Below, piece by piece: positions 16,792-25,980 of a DNA stretch of 64,000 bases. The notes beneath the pieces are model-generated. The model was not told the origin of the DNA. It was given only the letters and a program-made list of their open reading frames with translations, and made no database searches. The position numbers were made by a program, and so were the translations under genes. Origin of the DNA: an uncultured Alphaproteobacteria bacterium (GTDB taxonomy: Bacteria; Pseudomonadota; Alphaproteobacteria; HIMB59; GCA-002718135); NCBI GenBank assembly GCA_902595425.1, contig CACJPV010000002.1, positions 127,559-191,558 of the forward strand. The letters are read 5' to 3'. The stretch's first letter is position 1. Every line of letters begins with the position of its first letter.

Positions 16792-17802
16792 ATGAGTAAG
16801 TCACCTAAACTTGTATGCAAAAATGTTTGGAAACTATATGGAGATAATCCAAAAGAATTTTTACAAAGTCACAATAACAACCCCGATAAAAAAACAATAG
16901 AGTCAGCGGGGTATATTCAAGCTATTAGAAATGCCTCATTAGAAGTTTATGAAAATGAAATTCTTGTAATAATGGGTCTAAGCGGTTCAGGAAAATCTAC
17001 TTTGGTAAGATGTATGTCAAGATTGGTTGATCCAACTATTGGAGAAATTTTTTTTGAAAATATTGATATGGGCAAATTAACGAAAAAAGAATTAATAGAA
17101 ATTAGACGACATAAGATGGGTATGGTGTTCCAACACTTTGCTCTTTTTCCTCATAGAACAGTAATAGAAAATATAGCTTTTCCTTTGGAGGTGCAGGGCA
17201 TAAATAAAAAAGAAAGAGAGAAATCTGCTTTAGAAATAATTGAACTGGTAGGACTTCAAGGTAGAGAAAATTATTTTCCAAAAGAATTATCAGGAGGACA
17301 ACAACAAAGAGTGGGTATTGGTAGATCTTTGGCAGTCAAACCAGAATTATGGTTTTTAGATGAGCCATTTTCTGCATTAGATCCATTAATAAGAAAAGAA
17401 ATGCAAAATGAATTTTTAAAAATTCAAAACTCACTTAAAAAAACTATTATCTTTATTACTCATGATTTTGACGAAGCAATAAAATTAGCAGATAGAATCA
17501 TTATTATGAATGAAGGAAGAATAGTACAAATTGGTAGTCCTGAAGATTTAATTATGAAACCTGCAGATGATTATGTAAAAGAATTTACGGAAGATTTACC
17601 AAGAGAAAGATTGTTATCAGTAAAAAGTATAATGGATAATAAAAAAGAAACAAATAATTCAGTAAAAGTTTATGAAGATGAAAAAATATTTTCAATTCTT
17701 GAAAAAGTACTTTCCGAAGGCTCGGTTTCAGTTATTGATAAATCAAATAATGTTGTTGGTTCGCTCAGTAAAGAAACAGTATCAAAATTTATTAATAATT
17801 AA
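16792..17802 (+). CDS. ProV-type ABC transporter ATP-binding protein (glycine betaine or AEP importer)
   Basis: A 336-residue ABC ATPase of the quaternary-amine (ProV/OpuAA) class: Walker A GLSGSGKSTLVRCMSRL, the class-specific HKMGMVFQHFALFPH, signature LSGGQQQRVGIGR, Walker B WFLDEPFSALDPL. The C-terminal about 60 residues look like a reduced CBS-type domain. I chose ATG 16792, with AAAGGA upstream and 2 bp after the SDR stop; a longer frame starting at 16771 would overlap the SDR. Its partners are the OpuAC-type binding protein and the fused permease. Although the class usually imports glycine betaine, the adjacent phnW suggests AEP (AepXVW-type). Confidence 0.82.
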   Translation: MSKSPKLVCKNVWKLYGDNPKEFLQSHNNNPDKKTIESAGYIQAIRNASLEVYENEILVIMGLSGSGKSTLVRCMSRLVDPTIGEIFFENIDMGKLTKKELIEIRRHKMGMVFQHFALFPHRTVIENIAFPLEVQGINKKEREKSALEIIELVGLQGRENYFPKELSGGQQQRVGIGRSLAVKPELWFLDEPFSALDPLIRKEMQNEFLKIQNSLKKTIIFITHDFDEAIKLADRIIIMNEGRIVQIGSPEDLIMKPADDYVKEFTEDLPRERLLSVKSIMDNKKETNNSVKVYEDEKIFSILEKVLSEGSVSVIDKSNNVVGSLSKETVSKFINN

Positions 17803-17929
17803 AATTTATTATAATATATAAAAAATCCTTATATTTTCGTTGAAAATTTAGACATTATTGTTCGTTTTTAGTGGTTTTATTCAATACTTTTATTTAGTAT
17901 TTTTGTAAAATTTATTACTGGGAGGTAAA

Positions 17930-18877
17930 ATGAAAATGCTTAAAAATAAATTTAATATTTTATTAAGTTTTATTTTTATTCTATTTGCACAAAATATTTA
18001 TGCAGTGGAATCAAAAGATCCAATCAAACTTACTTTGCACGACTGGACAGGCCAATTAATTACAACTAACATTATGGCAGAAGTTCTAAAAGAGGCAGGT
18101 TATAATGTGGAACTTGTTCCAGCAGATTATATTGCTCAATTTGCAGGCCTTCAAACAGGAGATCTTCATGTGGCAATGGAAATGTGGGAAACAACTGGTC
18201 GAGATGCTATCGATGAATACACAGCTGATGGAAGAGTTGTTAATGTAGGAACTACTGGGATGGATGCAATTGAAGAATGGTGGTATCCTTCTTACATGAA
18301 AGAAAAATGTCCTGGACTACCAAATTGGGAAGCTCTGAATGATTGTGCAGAAGCTTTTTCTACGCCTGAAACATCTCCAAAAGGAAGATACTTAGGTGGA
18401 CCTGTAACTTGGGGCGGATATGATGATGAACGTGTAGAAGCTCTTGGTTTAGATTGGGAAGTAATTCATGCAGGAACTGATGGTGCACTTTTTGGTGAAT
18501 TAGAATCTGCTTATCAGAGAAAAGCACCAATAATGCTGTGGGTTTATGCTCCACATTGGGCTCCATCAAAATATGATGGGGAGTTTGTAGAATTTCCACC
18601 ATACACGACTGAGTGTTATACAGATCCATCTTGGGGTATAAATAAAAATGCAGCTTATGATTGCGGCAAACCAAGAGGTCCTATTTGGAAAGTTGCTTCA
18701 AGCATGCTTAAAGATAAATGGCCGGGTGCTTATGATGCAGTAGAAGCATTTACACTTGATAGTAATGAAATGGGAAATCTTGTTGCTGCTGTTGATCTTG
18801 ACGGCAATACTGTAGAAGCTGTTGTCGCAGACTGGATGGCTAATAATAAAGATAGATGGGGTACTTGGATAAAATAA
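17930..18877 (+). CDS. ProX/OpuAC-type substrate-binding protein (glycine betaine or AEP; AepX candidate)
   Basis: A 315-residue periplasmic protein with a signal peptide (residues 1-25, ending IYAVE) behind a strong GGGAGG ribosome binding site. The body has the OpuAC pattern: LTLHDWTGQLITTNI near the start, TGDLHVAMEMWETTGRD, then MLWVYAPHWAPSKYD with the aromatic residues that form a cation-binding cage. These aromatic residues suit a quaternary or primary ammonium ligand. A ProXVW-like AEP transporter (AepXVW) is known from marine bacteria, as I recall, and the next operon gene but one is phnW. Which ligand it binds cannot be settled by reading. Confidence 0.8.
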   Translation: MKMLKNKFNILLSFIFILFAQNIYAVESKDPIKLTLHDWTGQLITTNIMAEVLKEAGYNVELVPADYIAQFAGLQTGDLHVAMEMWETTGRDAIDEYTADGRVVNVGTTGMDAIEEWWYPSYMKEKCPGLPNWEALNDCAEAFSTPETSPKGRYLGGPVTWGGYDDERVEALGLDWEVIHAGTDGALFGELESAYQRKAPIMLWVYAPHWAPSKYDGEFVEFPPYTTECYTDPSWGINKNAAYDCGKPRGPIWKVASSMLKDKWPGAYDAVEAFTLDSNEMGNLVAAVDLDGNTVEAVVADWMANNKDRWGTWIK

Positions 18878-18898
18878 CCCTTTAATCTTAATTTTTTT

Positions 18899-18923
18899 TA
18901 GGGGGATATCAATCCCCCTTTTA
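18899..18923 (+). terminator. Intrinsic terminator or attenuator after the binding protein
   Basis: AGGGGGAT (18900-18907) pairs with ATCCCCCT (18912-18919) around the loop ATCA, followed by TTTT. It stands out as a GC-rich stem in AT-rich DNA. It lies between the binding-protein gene and the permease gene, so partial read-through would keep the binding protein in excess. Confidence 0.75.
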
Positions 18924-18933
18924 AATTTACAAT

Positions 18934-20922
18934 ATGCAGAAAAAAAAAATATCGAACAAAATTATTTTTATTTCTCTAACTATAGTAACATTTCTTTTGT
19001 ATTGGTATGGCAAAGAAATAGCGAACTACTTTGATAGTAAATGGTTAGTTAAGTATCCCAAACATTATTCATTTCCTTTTGCAATTTATACTACATCATT
19101 TGTTAAATGGTTAATTAATGAGGCTAATTTTTGGCTATTTACTTTTAATGATCTTACTCGTTTCTTTGCGTGGATTATAGAACAACCTTACAATGTAGTT
19201 TTAGCTATATTTTCTAAAGGAATATTAAAAGGTCAAGGTCAAGATGCAATCCAAATAATGGAACCATTAAGCTGGATTTCAGTTGTTGGTATTTTTTTTA
19301 CCCTTGCGCTTTATACAAGAGATAAGTTTTTAATAATACTTGTTGTTCTATCAATAGTTTATTTGGCTGTATTTGATCAATGGCAAAGTTCAATGATTAC
19401 ATTATCTTCAATCATTATTGCTGTTCCAATTGGGGTTGTCCTAGGGATATTATTAGGGATATTGTCCTATAAGTCAAAAATTTTAGAAAAAATTATAACC
19501 CCAATATTAGACCTCATGCAAACAGTCCCAGTCTTTGCTTATTTAGTTCCAATACTTGTAATGTTTGGTTTTGGGCCAGTTTCTGCATTAATTGCCACAA
19601 TAATATATGCAATGCCCCCAATGGTTAGAACTACACTTCTAGCACTTAACAACATTGATCCACAATTAAAAGAGAGTGGGCTCATGTCTGGTTGCACAGA
19701 AAGACAATTAATGTGGAAGGTGCTAATCCCAGTCTCTAAACCAACTTTACTTATAGGTGTAAATCAAGTGATCATGCTATCACTTAATATGGTTATCATA
19801 GCTTCTATGATTGGTGCGGGTGGATTGGGCTATGATGTATTAGCCTCACTAAGAAGATTAGACATTGGCGGAGGTATAGAATCAGGAATAGCAATTGTTG
19901 TTATAGCAATTGCTTTGGATCGTCTAAGTCAATCTTTTGCTAATTTACCAACTCTCTCAAAAAAAACTCAGCAAACTTTTTATAATAAATATAAAAAAAT
20001 AATTTTATTAATTCTATATATAATTGGAATTTATATTCTGGGTACTTTTTTTACTTTTTTTAAGTTATTTCCAAAAGAGTTAATGATTAATACTTCATTA
20101 TTCTGGGAGGAATTAGTCAAATATATAAATATTAATTATTTTGATAATCTAGAGAGTTTTAAAATAACTTTGTTAACTTTTTTTATGCTGCCTATAAAAA
20201 AATTCTTCCTGGGGATCCCATGGCCTTGGTTTATTTTTATTATTACAATTATCGGATGGTATTTTGGAAAATTAAAATTAGCATCATTATGCCTATTAAT
20301 GTCAATTTTTATAGTTACTACAGGTCTCTGGGAAAAAGCTATGATAACGCTTTATTTGTGTGGTTCTAGTGTAATCATTGCTTCTATTATAGGTATCCCA
20401 CTTGGAGTATGGGCAGGTTTAAACGACAGAGCAAATAAAATTTTAACGGCATTTATTGATACCCTTCAAACTTTGCCAAGTTTTGTATACTTAATACCGG
20501 TTGTAATGCTTTTTCGTGTTGGCGATTTTACAGCAATGATTGCTGTGATACTTTATGCACTGGCTCCTGCGGTAAGATATACTGCTCATGGTGTAAGAAA
20601 TATTAATAATCAAATTGTAGAAGCAGCATTAATTAGTGGATGTTCTCAAAGGCAATTATTATTTAAAATAAAACTACCTTTGGCTTTACCAGAAATTTTA
20701 TTAGGCATAAACCAAACTATAATGCTTGCCTTATCTATGTTAGTAATTACTGCATTGGTAGGCACTAGAGATCTTGGTCAAGAAGTTTACATAGGTCTTA
20801 CTAAAGCAGATATAGGAAGGGGTTTAGTTGCTGGTTTGTGTGTAGCTTTTATATCTATTATTGCTGACAGAATTATAAAAGCTGGAAGTAATAAACTTAA
20901 AAATAAATATGGAATCAAATAA
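18934..20922 (+). CDS. ProW-type ABC transporter permease, two fused domains
   Basis: A 662-residue inner-membrane protein, about twice the usual ProW length, with two permease domains. Both halves carry the same conserved segments: VPIGVVLGILLGI, then DLMQTVPVFAYLVP (first, near residue 190) and IPLGVWAGLND, then DTLQTLPSFVYLIP (second, near residue 510). Each ends with an EAA-type loop (ESGLMSGCTERQLMWKVLIP and EAALISGCSQRQLLFKIKLP). Thus one polypeptide may supply both halves of the channel. It ends 21 bp before phnW, which ties the transporter to aminoethylphosphonate. Confidence 0.85.
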   Translation: MQKKKISNKIIFISLTIVTFLLYWYGKEIANYFDSKWLVKYPKHYSFPFAIYTTSFVKWLINEANFWLFTFNDLTRFFAWIIEQPYNVVLAIFSKGILKGQGQDAIQIMEPLSWISVVGIFFTLALYTRDKFLIILVVLSIVYLAVFDQWQSSMITLSSIIIAVPIGVVLGILLGILSYKSKILEKIITPILDLMQTVPVFAYLVPILVMFGFGPVSALIATIIYAMPPMVRTTLLALNNIDPQLKESGLMSGCTERQLMWKVLIPVSKPTLLIGVNQVIMLSLNMVIIASMIGAGGLGYDVLASLRRLDIGGGIESGIAIVVIAIALDRLSQSFANLPTLSKKTQQTFYNKYKKIILLILYIIGIYILGTFFTFFKLFPKELMINTSLFWEELVKYININYFDNLESFKITLLTFFMLPIKKFFLGIPWPWFIFIITIIGWYFGKLKLASLCLLMSIFIVTTGLWEKAMITLYLCGSSVIIASIIGIPLGVWAGLNDRANKILTAFIDTLQTLPSFVYLIPVVMLFRVGDFTAMIAVILYALAPAVRYTAHGVRNINNQIVEAALISGCSQRQLLFKIKLPLALPEILLGINQTIMLALSMLVITALVGTRDLGQEVYIGLTKADIGRGLVAGLCVAFISIIADRIIKAGSNKLKNKYGIK

Positions 20923-20943
20923 ATATTACTTTATTTTATCATT

Positions 20944-22047
20944 ATGGATAAAAAATTATTAACACCTGGGCCACTAACAACTTCTATGAGCACAAAAGAG
21001 GCAATGCTTCATGACTGGGGGTCACGTGATCAAAAATTTATAGATTTAAATCAATCTATCAGAGACTCTTTAATTAAGTTGATTGATGGAGAAGGAAAGT
21101 ATCAGTGTGTCCCTATGCAGGGAAGTGGAACTTTTGCTGTAGAGTCCATGATAAGTTCACTAACACCAAAAGATGCAAATATTTTAATTTTAATTAACGG
21201 TGCATATGGACAACGAATGAAAAAAATGTGCTCTTATTTGGATCGAAACACAATTGAATATGAAGTTGCAGAACATGAACCGCATGATATGAAAAAATTA
21301 GAAGAAATCATTGATGCGAACGCACAATTAACACATGTATTTGCTGTTTATTGTGAGACAACATCAGGAATTCTTAATCCTATTGAAGATATTGCAAGCT
21401 TGGTTGAGAAAAAAAACTTATCCTTGTTTGTTGATGCTATGAGTGCCTTTGGGGCCCTGCCACTTAGCAGTAAAAATGTTACTTTTGATGCTGTTGCCGC
21501 TTCATCGAATAAATGCCTAGAAGGTGTACCTGGTGTTGGATTTATTTTAATGAAGAACCAAGTAATTGAAAATGCAAAAGGAAATTGTCATTCCTTAAGT
21601 TTAGATTTGTATGATCAATGGACAGCAATGGAAAAAAATAAACAATGGCGTTTTACCCCACCAACACATGTCTTAGCAGCTTTCAATCAAGCAATTGTTG
21701 AACATGAAAAGGAAGGTGGTGTTGCAGGAAGAAATGAACGATATAAAAATAATTGTAAAATTATTTGTGATGGTATGAAAGAAATTGGGTTTGAGCAATT
21801 GCTACCTGATGAACTGCAAGCACCAATTATCATTACATTCAAACAACCGAATGATCCTAATTTTAATTTTCAGCAATTTTATAATGCGTTAAGTGATAAA
21901 GATTTTTTAATCTATCCTGGAAAATTAACTGTCGCTGATACTTTTCGTATTGGATGCATTGGTAATTTAAATGAACAAGATATGAAAGATACAATCACAG
22001 CTGTTAAAGAAGTTGTGAGTGAATTAAATATTAATGTTAATAATTAA
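20944..22047 (+). CDS. phnW: 2-Aminoethylphosphonate:pyruvate transaminase PhnW
   Basis: A 367-residue PLP enzyme that converts AEP and pyruvate to phosphonoacetaldehyde and alanine. The family start LLTPGPLTTS and the early HDWGSRD segment are characteristic of PhnW. VDAMSAFGALP carries the PLP Asp and AASSNKCLEGVPGVGF the PLP lysine near residue 193. It follows the fused permease by 21 bp and ends 6 bp before the AllA-like gene, so it is in the transporter operon. No phnX phosphonatase is present; the aldehyde would instead go to PhnY (33024-34463) and PhnA (34463-35704). Confidence 0.93.
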   Translation: MDKKLLTPGPLTTSMSTKEAMLHDWGSRDQKFIDLNQSIRDSLIKLIDGEGKYQCVPMQGSGTFAVESMISSLTPKDANILILINGAYGQRMKKMCSYLDRNTIEYEVAEHEPHDMKKLEEIIDANAQLTHVFAVYCETTSGILNPIEDIASLVEKKNLSLFVDAMSAFGALPLSSKNVTFDAVAASSNKCLEGVPGVGFILMKNQVIENAKGNCHSLSLDLYDQWTAMEKNKQWRFTPPTHVLAAFNQAIVEHEKEGGVAGRNERYKNNCKIICDGMKEIGFEQLLPDELQAPIIITFKQPNDPNFNFQQFYNALSDKDFLIYPGKLTVADTFRIGCIGNLNEQDMKDTITAVKEVVSELNINVNN

Positions 22048-22053
22048 TTTCCT

Positions 22054-22686
22054 ATGAGCGATGCTGTTGAAATTCCTCTAGTTAAAGCTACCAATGAAAC
22101 ACTTAAAGGATATGGGTACTTAATTAACTCCTATGAAAATAGTGATATTGAAATTGTAACGTGGCCCAAACAAGGTTGGCGAGAAATTGATAAAGGAACA
22201 GGAAATGAAGGAGGGAGTACGGAAGGATCTTTTGATACTTGGTGGGAAGGTAGTACTTTGTGGGGACAAAATAATGCTGTTCAACATAACAATAGTGACT
22301 ACGAAGTAGATGGAAAATATATACTAGGACATGCTTTACCACCAACGAGTGAACCAGCAACAGAATATAAAAAACCTGACCATATTTATATCTGGCATGT
22401 GAATTACCACCCTGATGGTGGACAGCTCTTTTATCCCTCCACTAAAAGCCCTTTTATTTCACCATTAGCCTTACCCGGGGATGACGTTCAAGTTGGTGAT
22501 TTTAAGGCGTTTTATTTTGATGGATCACAGGGACTTTATATACACCCAAATATTTGGCATGAAGGAGTCTTTCCAATTAAAGAGAAAAGTTCCTTCCAAG
22601 GACGTCAAGGCAAAGTACACGCAAGAGTAAGTATTGATTTACAAAAAGAGTTTAAAAAATATATCTTTTTTAAAACCAAATTATAA
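22054..22686 (+). CDS. AllA/ureidoglycolate-lyase-like cupin protein
   Basis: A 210-residue protein with a single predicted beta-barrel. The segments IWHVNYHPDGGQLFYP (near residue 112) and GLYIHPNIWHEGVFP (near residue 168) resemble the ureidoglycolate lyase (AllA) cupin fold, with His, Gln and His residues that could hold a metal. It follows phnW by 6 bp. No other allantoin-pathway gene is visible, so real ureidoglycolate lysis is doubtful, and a role in processing a phosphonate-derived compound is possible. Its 3' end overlaps the convergent phosphodiesterase gene by 6 bp. Confidence 0.6.
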   Translation: MSDAVEIPLVKATNETLKGYGYLINSYENSDIEIVTWPKQGWREIDKGTGNEGGSTEGSFDTWWEGSTLWGQNNAVQHNNSDYEVDGKYILGHALPPTSEPATEYKKPDHIYIWHVNYHPDGGQLFYPSTKSPFISPLALPGDDVQVGDFKAFYFDGSQGLYIHPNIWHEGVFPIKEKSSFQGRQGKVHARVSIDLQKEFKKYIFFKTKL

Positions 22687-24120
22687 TTCAAATTCCTGTT
22701 TATATAATTTTGAAAAAAAAATAGGCTGGTCAATATTTACATAATCAACTCGTAATTTAATAATTTTTTTAAATATTTTTTCATTTACACCCATATAAGC
22801 AATCATGGTTTCAATTCTTTTTTCTTTTACAGTTTGTAATTCATTTAAATCATCTTTAATTGTATATTCAATAACTTGTGGATTATAATTATCAGTAATG
22901 TCTGTAAGTTTATCAAAATCTTGACGTCTCAACATATAATTAATTTTAAAGTTTGAGTTAATAATATCCTTCATGATTGTTTTATCTTCAGACCAAAATA
23001 GACATTTTTCAAAAAATTGATAACTATCTACTAATCTCATAACTTGTTTTACTTCTGCATTCTTTATCTCAATATACAAACAACTGTCATAAAGTGCCGC
23101 AATTTCTAAAATTTGTTTTAGAAGCGGCAAAGGTTGATTAGTAAAACTGCTGTTATATTTTTTCCCTAGATCAATTGATTTAAGTGAAGAAAAATTTACT
23201 TTATATATTTCACCGCTTGTATTTGAAGTTCTGTTTAAAGTTTTATCGTGAAGAACAACTAACTCTTTATCTTTAGTTTCTCTTACATCTATTTCTACAT
23301 GTGAAAACCCACATCCAAAAGCAAGTAAGGTAGATGCTATTGAATTTTCAGGAGCATATCTATTTAATCCACGATGACAGACTACTTTGACGGGCCAATT
23401 AGAATTTTTCTTAAACATAGGATTAACTAATTCAGGCTGATTTGAACAAATGCCTAACAAGGGAAGGTTTCTTAATTTTTTCATCCTATTAGGATTCTCT
23501 TCATGCCACAAAACTATCTTTTTATTTTTTTGCTTACATTTTGCAAAAAATTCATTATCTAATAATTTTTCTGGTTCTTTTATATTTTCCCAACACAGAT
23601 GAATTATTTCTGCAGACTCTCCAAATTTAAAAGGATCAAAACCTGGTGGAATTAAAATAGATGATGGAAAAGAATGGCCTATTGCTTTTAAATCTTTAAT
23701 TAATTGTACATTAAAAGAGCCAATAATTATTTTTGGATAATTATATTTATTTAATATATTTAATAAATTTTCACCCGCTGATTTAGCCTTAATATCAAGA
23801 TAAATTCCAGTATTTAACTTAATTGCTAAATTAAGAACATCTTCAAAAAGAGGAGCTGAATTTAAAGGTAATTTATTTCTAACTTCAGAAAAATATAAGT
23901 TAACAATATTCTCACCAGTTGGAAGGCATGAATCATGAAATACAATTAATTGATTGTCCTTTGTTATTTGAATATCAACCTCCCAAAAATCAGCTCCTAA
24001 TGTATTTGCAAAAAGAAATGATTCTAGGGTATTTTCAAGATAATATGTGCTTGCTCCTCGATGAGCAATTGAGTAAGGTTTTTTTGGGTTTAACCAAAGA
24101 TCATTATAATCTTTTTCCAT
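22681..24120 (-). CDS. Tandem glycerophosphodiester phosphodiesterase (two GDPD domains)
   Basis: A 479-residue protein made of two GDPD barrels. The first (residues about 12-230) has AHRGASTYYLENTLESF, an EVDIQITKD motif and IVFHDS; the second (about 240-475) has CHRGLNRYAPENSIAST, EIDVRETKDKELVVLHDKTLNR. In both, the HR...EN...E-x-D...H catalytic set is visible. No signal peptide is seen, so it probably acts in the cytoplasm on diesters imported by the Ugp-type transporter upstream, whose ATPase gene it overlaps by 17 bp. Products would be glycerol-3-phosphate and an alcohol such as choline or ethanolamine. Most bacterial homologues are single-domain. Confidence 0.86.
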   Translation of the reverse strand: MEKDYNDLWLNPKKPYSIAHRGASTYYLENTLESFLFANTLGADFWEVDIQITKDNQLIVFHDSCLPTGENIVNLYFSEVRNKLPLNSAPLFEDVLNLAIKLNTGIYLDIKAKSAGENLLNILNKYNYPKIIIGSFNVQLIKDLKAIGHSFPSSILIPPGFDPFKFGESAEIIHLCWENIKEPEKLLDNEFFAKCKQKNKKIVLWHEENPNRMKKLRNLPLLGICSNQPELVNPMFKKNSNWPVKVVCHRGLNRYAPENSIASTLLAFGCGFSHVEIDVRETKDKELVVLHDKTLNRTSNTSGEIYKVNFSSLKSIDLGKKYNSSFTNQPLPLLKQILEIAALYDSCLYIEIKNAEVKQVMRLVDSYQFFEKCLFWSEDKTIMKDIINSNFKINYMLRRQDFDKLTDITDNYNPQVIEYTIKDDLNELQTVKEKRIETMIAYMGVNEKIFKKIIKLRVDYVNIDQPIFFSKLYKQEFEL

Positions 24121-25153
24121 CTTTATCGAATAGCAATATTCCTTCAGTCATTATTCCCCAATTAACTTCTGAATGTAATTCCACTCTATTTTCAGAAGGT
24201 TGTATTGATCGTATAGTTACATGATCATTAAAATTAACATCATACAAATCTTCCCTTCCTTGAGTTTCTACAAATGAAATTTTTCCTTTTATTTTATTTT
24301 CATATTGAGGACCAAAATGTTCGGGCCTAATACCAAGAGTTAGATTAGTATTTTCAGAAATATTTAAATTCTTTGGTAAATTAATATTTAAATTTTTTGT
24401 GTTAAACATTCCATTTTTATAAACTCCATCAATAAAAGATATTGGTGGATTACCAATAAAGCCTGCAACAAATTTATCTTTTGGATTTTTATACATTTCA
24501 TCAGGAGTGGATAGTTGAATAATCTTTCCATCTTTCATTAGCGCAATTCTATCACACATTGACATAGCTTCAACTTGATCATGAGTAACTAAAATAGCAG
24601 TTATTCCTGTTTCTTTTTGAATTCTTTTAATTTCTGAACGCATTTCTAATCTTAGTTTTGCATCTAAGTTTGCAAGAGGTTCATCTAAAAGCAGAACATC
24701 TGGTTTTCTAATTAAAGCTCTTGCGAGTGCTACCCGTTGTTGTTGGCCACCAGAGAGCTGTGCTGGTTTTCTTTTTAGTAATTCAGGTATGTAAACCAAT
24801 TCAGCAATTTCTTTAACTTTTGAGTCAATAGTTGTGGTATCCAATTTTTTTAATTTTAGTGGAAAAGCTATATTTTCATAAACTGTCATGTGTGGGTATA
24901 AAGCATAATTTTGAAACACAACCCCAACATTTCTTTGTTGAGATGGTATATTTGTCATGTCTTTTTCATCAAACAACAGTTTGCCTGAATTCATTCTATA
25001 AATTCCACAAATTGAGAAAAGTGTAGTTGATTTGCCACAGCCAGATGGACCTAAAAGAGCTAACATTTCTCCACTATGAACAGTAAGATCTAAATTTTCA
25101 ATTACAGAAACAGGTCCAAAAGATTTACTAAATTTTTCTAAAACTAATTTCAT
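24104..25153 (-). CDS. ugpC: Ugp-type ABC transporter ATP-binding protein
   Basis: A 349-residue ABC ATPase of the MalK/UgpC class: Walker A GPSGCGKSTT (residues about 36-45), VFQNYALYPHMTVYENI, signature LSGGQQQRVALARAL, Walker B VLLLDEPLANLDAKLRLEMR, switch His in VTHDQVEAMSM. The C-terminal TOBE domain contains LGIRPEHFG. It is in one minus-strand operon with two permeases and a binding protein upstream and the tandem GDPD downstream. That neighbourhood supports glycerophosphodiesters or glycerol-3-phosphate as cargo rather than sugars. Confidence 0.88.
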   Translation of the reverse strand: MKLVLEKFSKSFGPVSVIENLDLTVHSGEMLALLGPSGCGKSTTLFSICGIYRMNSGKLLFDEKDMTNIPSQQRNVGVVFQNYALYPHMTVYENIAFPLKLKKLDTTTIDSKVKEIAELVYIPELLKRKPAQLSGGQQQRVALARALIRKPDVLLLDEPLANLDAKLRLEMRSEIKRIQKETGITAILVTHDQVEAMSMCDRIALMKDGKIIQLSTPDEMYKNPKDKFVAGFIGNPPISFIDGVYKNGMFNTKNLNINLPKNLNISENTNLTLGIRPEHFGPQYENKIKGKISFVETQGREDLYDVNFNDHVTIRSIQPSENRVELHSEVNWGIMTEGILLFDKDGKRL

Positions 25154-25980
25154 TATCCTTTTGTTCCTCCTCCATAAATATTCATCAATTTTTTTTGAAA
25201 CACTATGTAAATAATAATAACTGGTATAGCGTAGAATGTTCCAACTGATTTAAATAAATTAAAATCAAACTTATTATCATCGAGTATGAGTGCTGAAAGA
25301 TAAGTTGATAGCACTTGTACATCACTACTCGGTGCTAGAACTAAAGGTAATACAAATTCACTCCAACCTGATAAAAAAGAAAAAATCAAAAGAGCGGCAA
25401 TTCCTGGTTGCACTTGTGGCAAAATAATTTTTCTCCAAACCGTAAACCTACTCGCACCATCTTGAATACCTGCCATTTCAATTTCCCATGGAACTGTATC
25501 GTAAAATCCTTTCATTATCCAAACACCAAAAGGTAATTCAAGAGCTGATTTTACAAGTATGACACCTAAAAGAGTATTGTACAAACCCATAATTTGTAAA
25601 GTTAGAAAGATAGCAACTATTAGTGAAATAGTTGGAAAAGCATGTAACATTATTAAACCAGCAAGAAAAATTTTTCTTCCTGGTATATCTAATCGAGAAA
25701 GAACATATCCTGATGTCATTGATAGTGAGGTAACCATTATTGCAGTTGTGCTGGCAAAAATAAAAGTATTAAAAGTTACAGTCCAAATATAAGACTCACC
25801 TGTTTTAGGTGTTTCCCATAAAAATCGCCAATGTTCTAATGTAAAACTACTTGGCCAAATACCGCCTGGAGCAGGATTAGTAAAATTATCGATTATTTGA
25901 AAAATAAACATTATTAGTAATGGTAAAGAAATTATTGTAAGTAATAATGTTATTGGCCATGAACGATAATAATTATTCAT
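25153..25980 (-). CDS. ugpE: Ugp/MalG-type ABC transporter permease
   Basis: A 275-residue permease with six membrane spans, MalG/UgpE class. The EAA loop EMAGIQDGASRFTVWRKIILP is near residue 190, preceded by ELPFGVWIMKGFYD. It overlaps the ATPase gene by one base and abuts the other permease gene directly, so all are co-translated. The cargo is inferred from the GDPD neighbour. Confidence 0.86.
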   Translation of the reverse strand: MNNYYRSWPITLLLTIISLPLLIMFIFQIIDNFTNPAPGGIWPSSFTLEHWRFLWETPKTGESYIWTVTFNTFIFASTTAIMVTSLSMTSGYVLSRLDIPGRKIFLAGLIMLHAFPTISLIVAIFLTLQIMGLYNTLLGVILVKSALELPFGVWIMKGFYDTVPWEIEMAGIQDGASRFTVWRKIILPQVQPGIAALLIFSFLSGWSEFVLPLVLAPSSDVQVLSTYLSALILDDNKFDFNLFKSVGTFYAIPVIIIYIVFQKKLMNIYGGGTKG

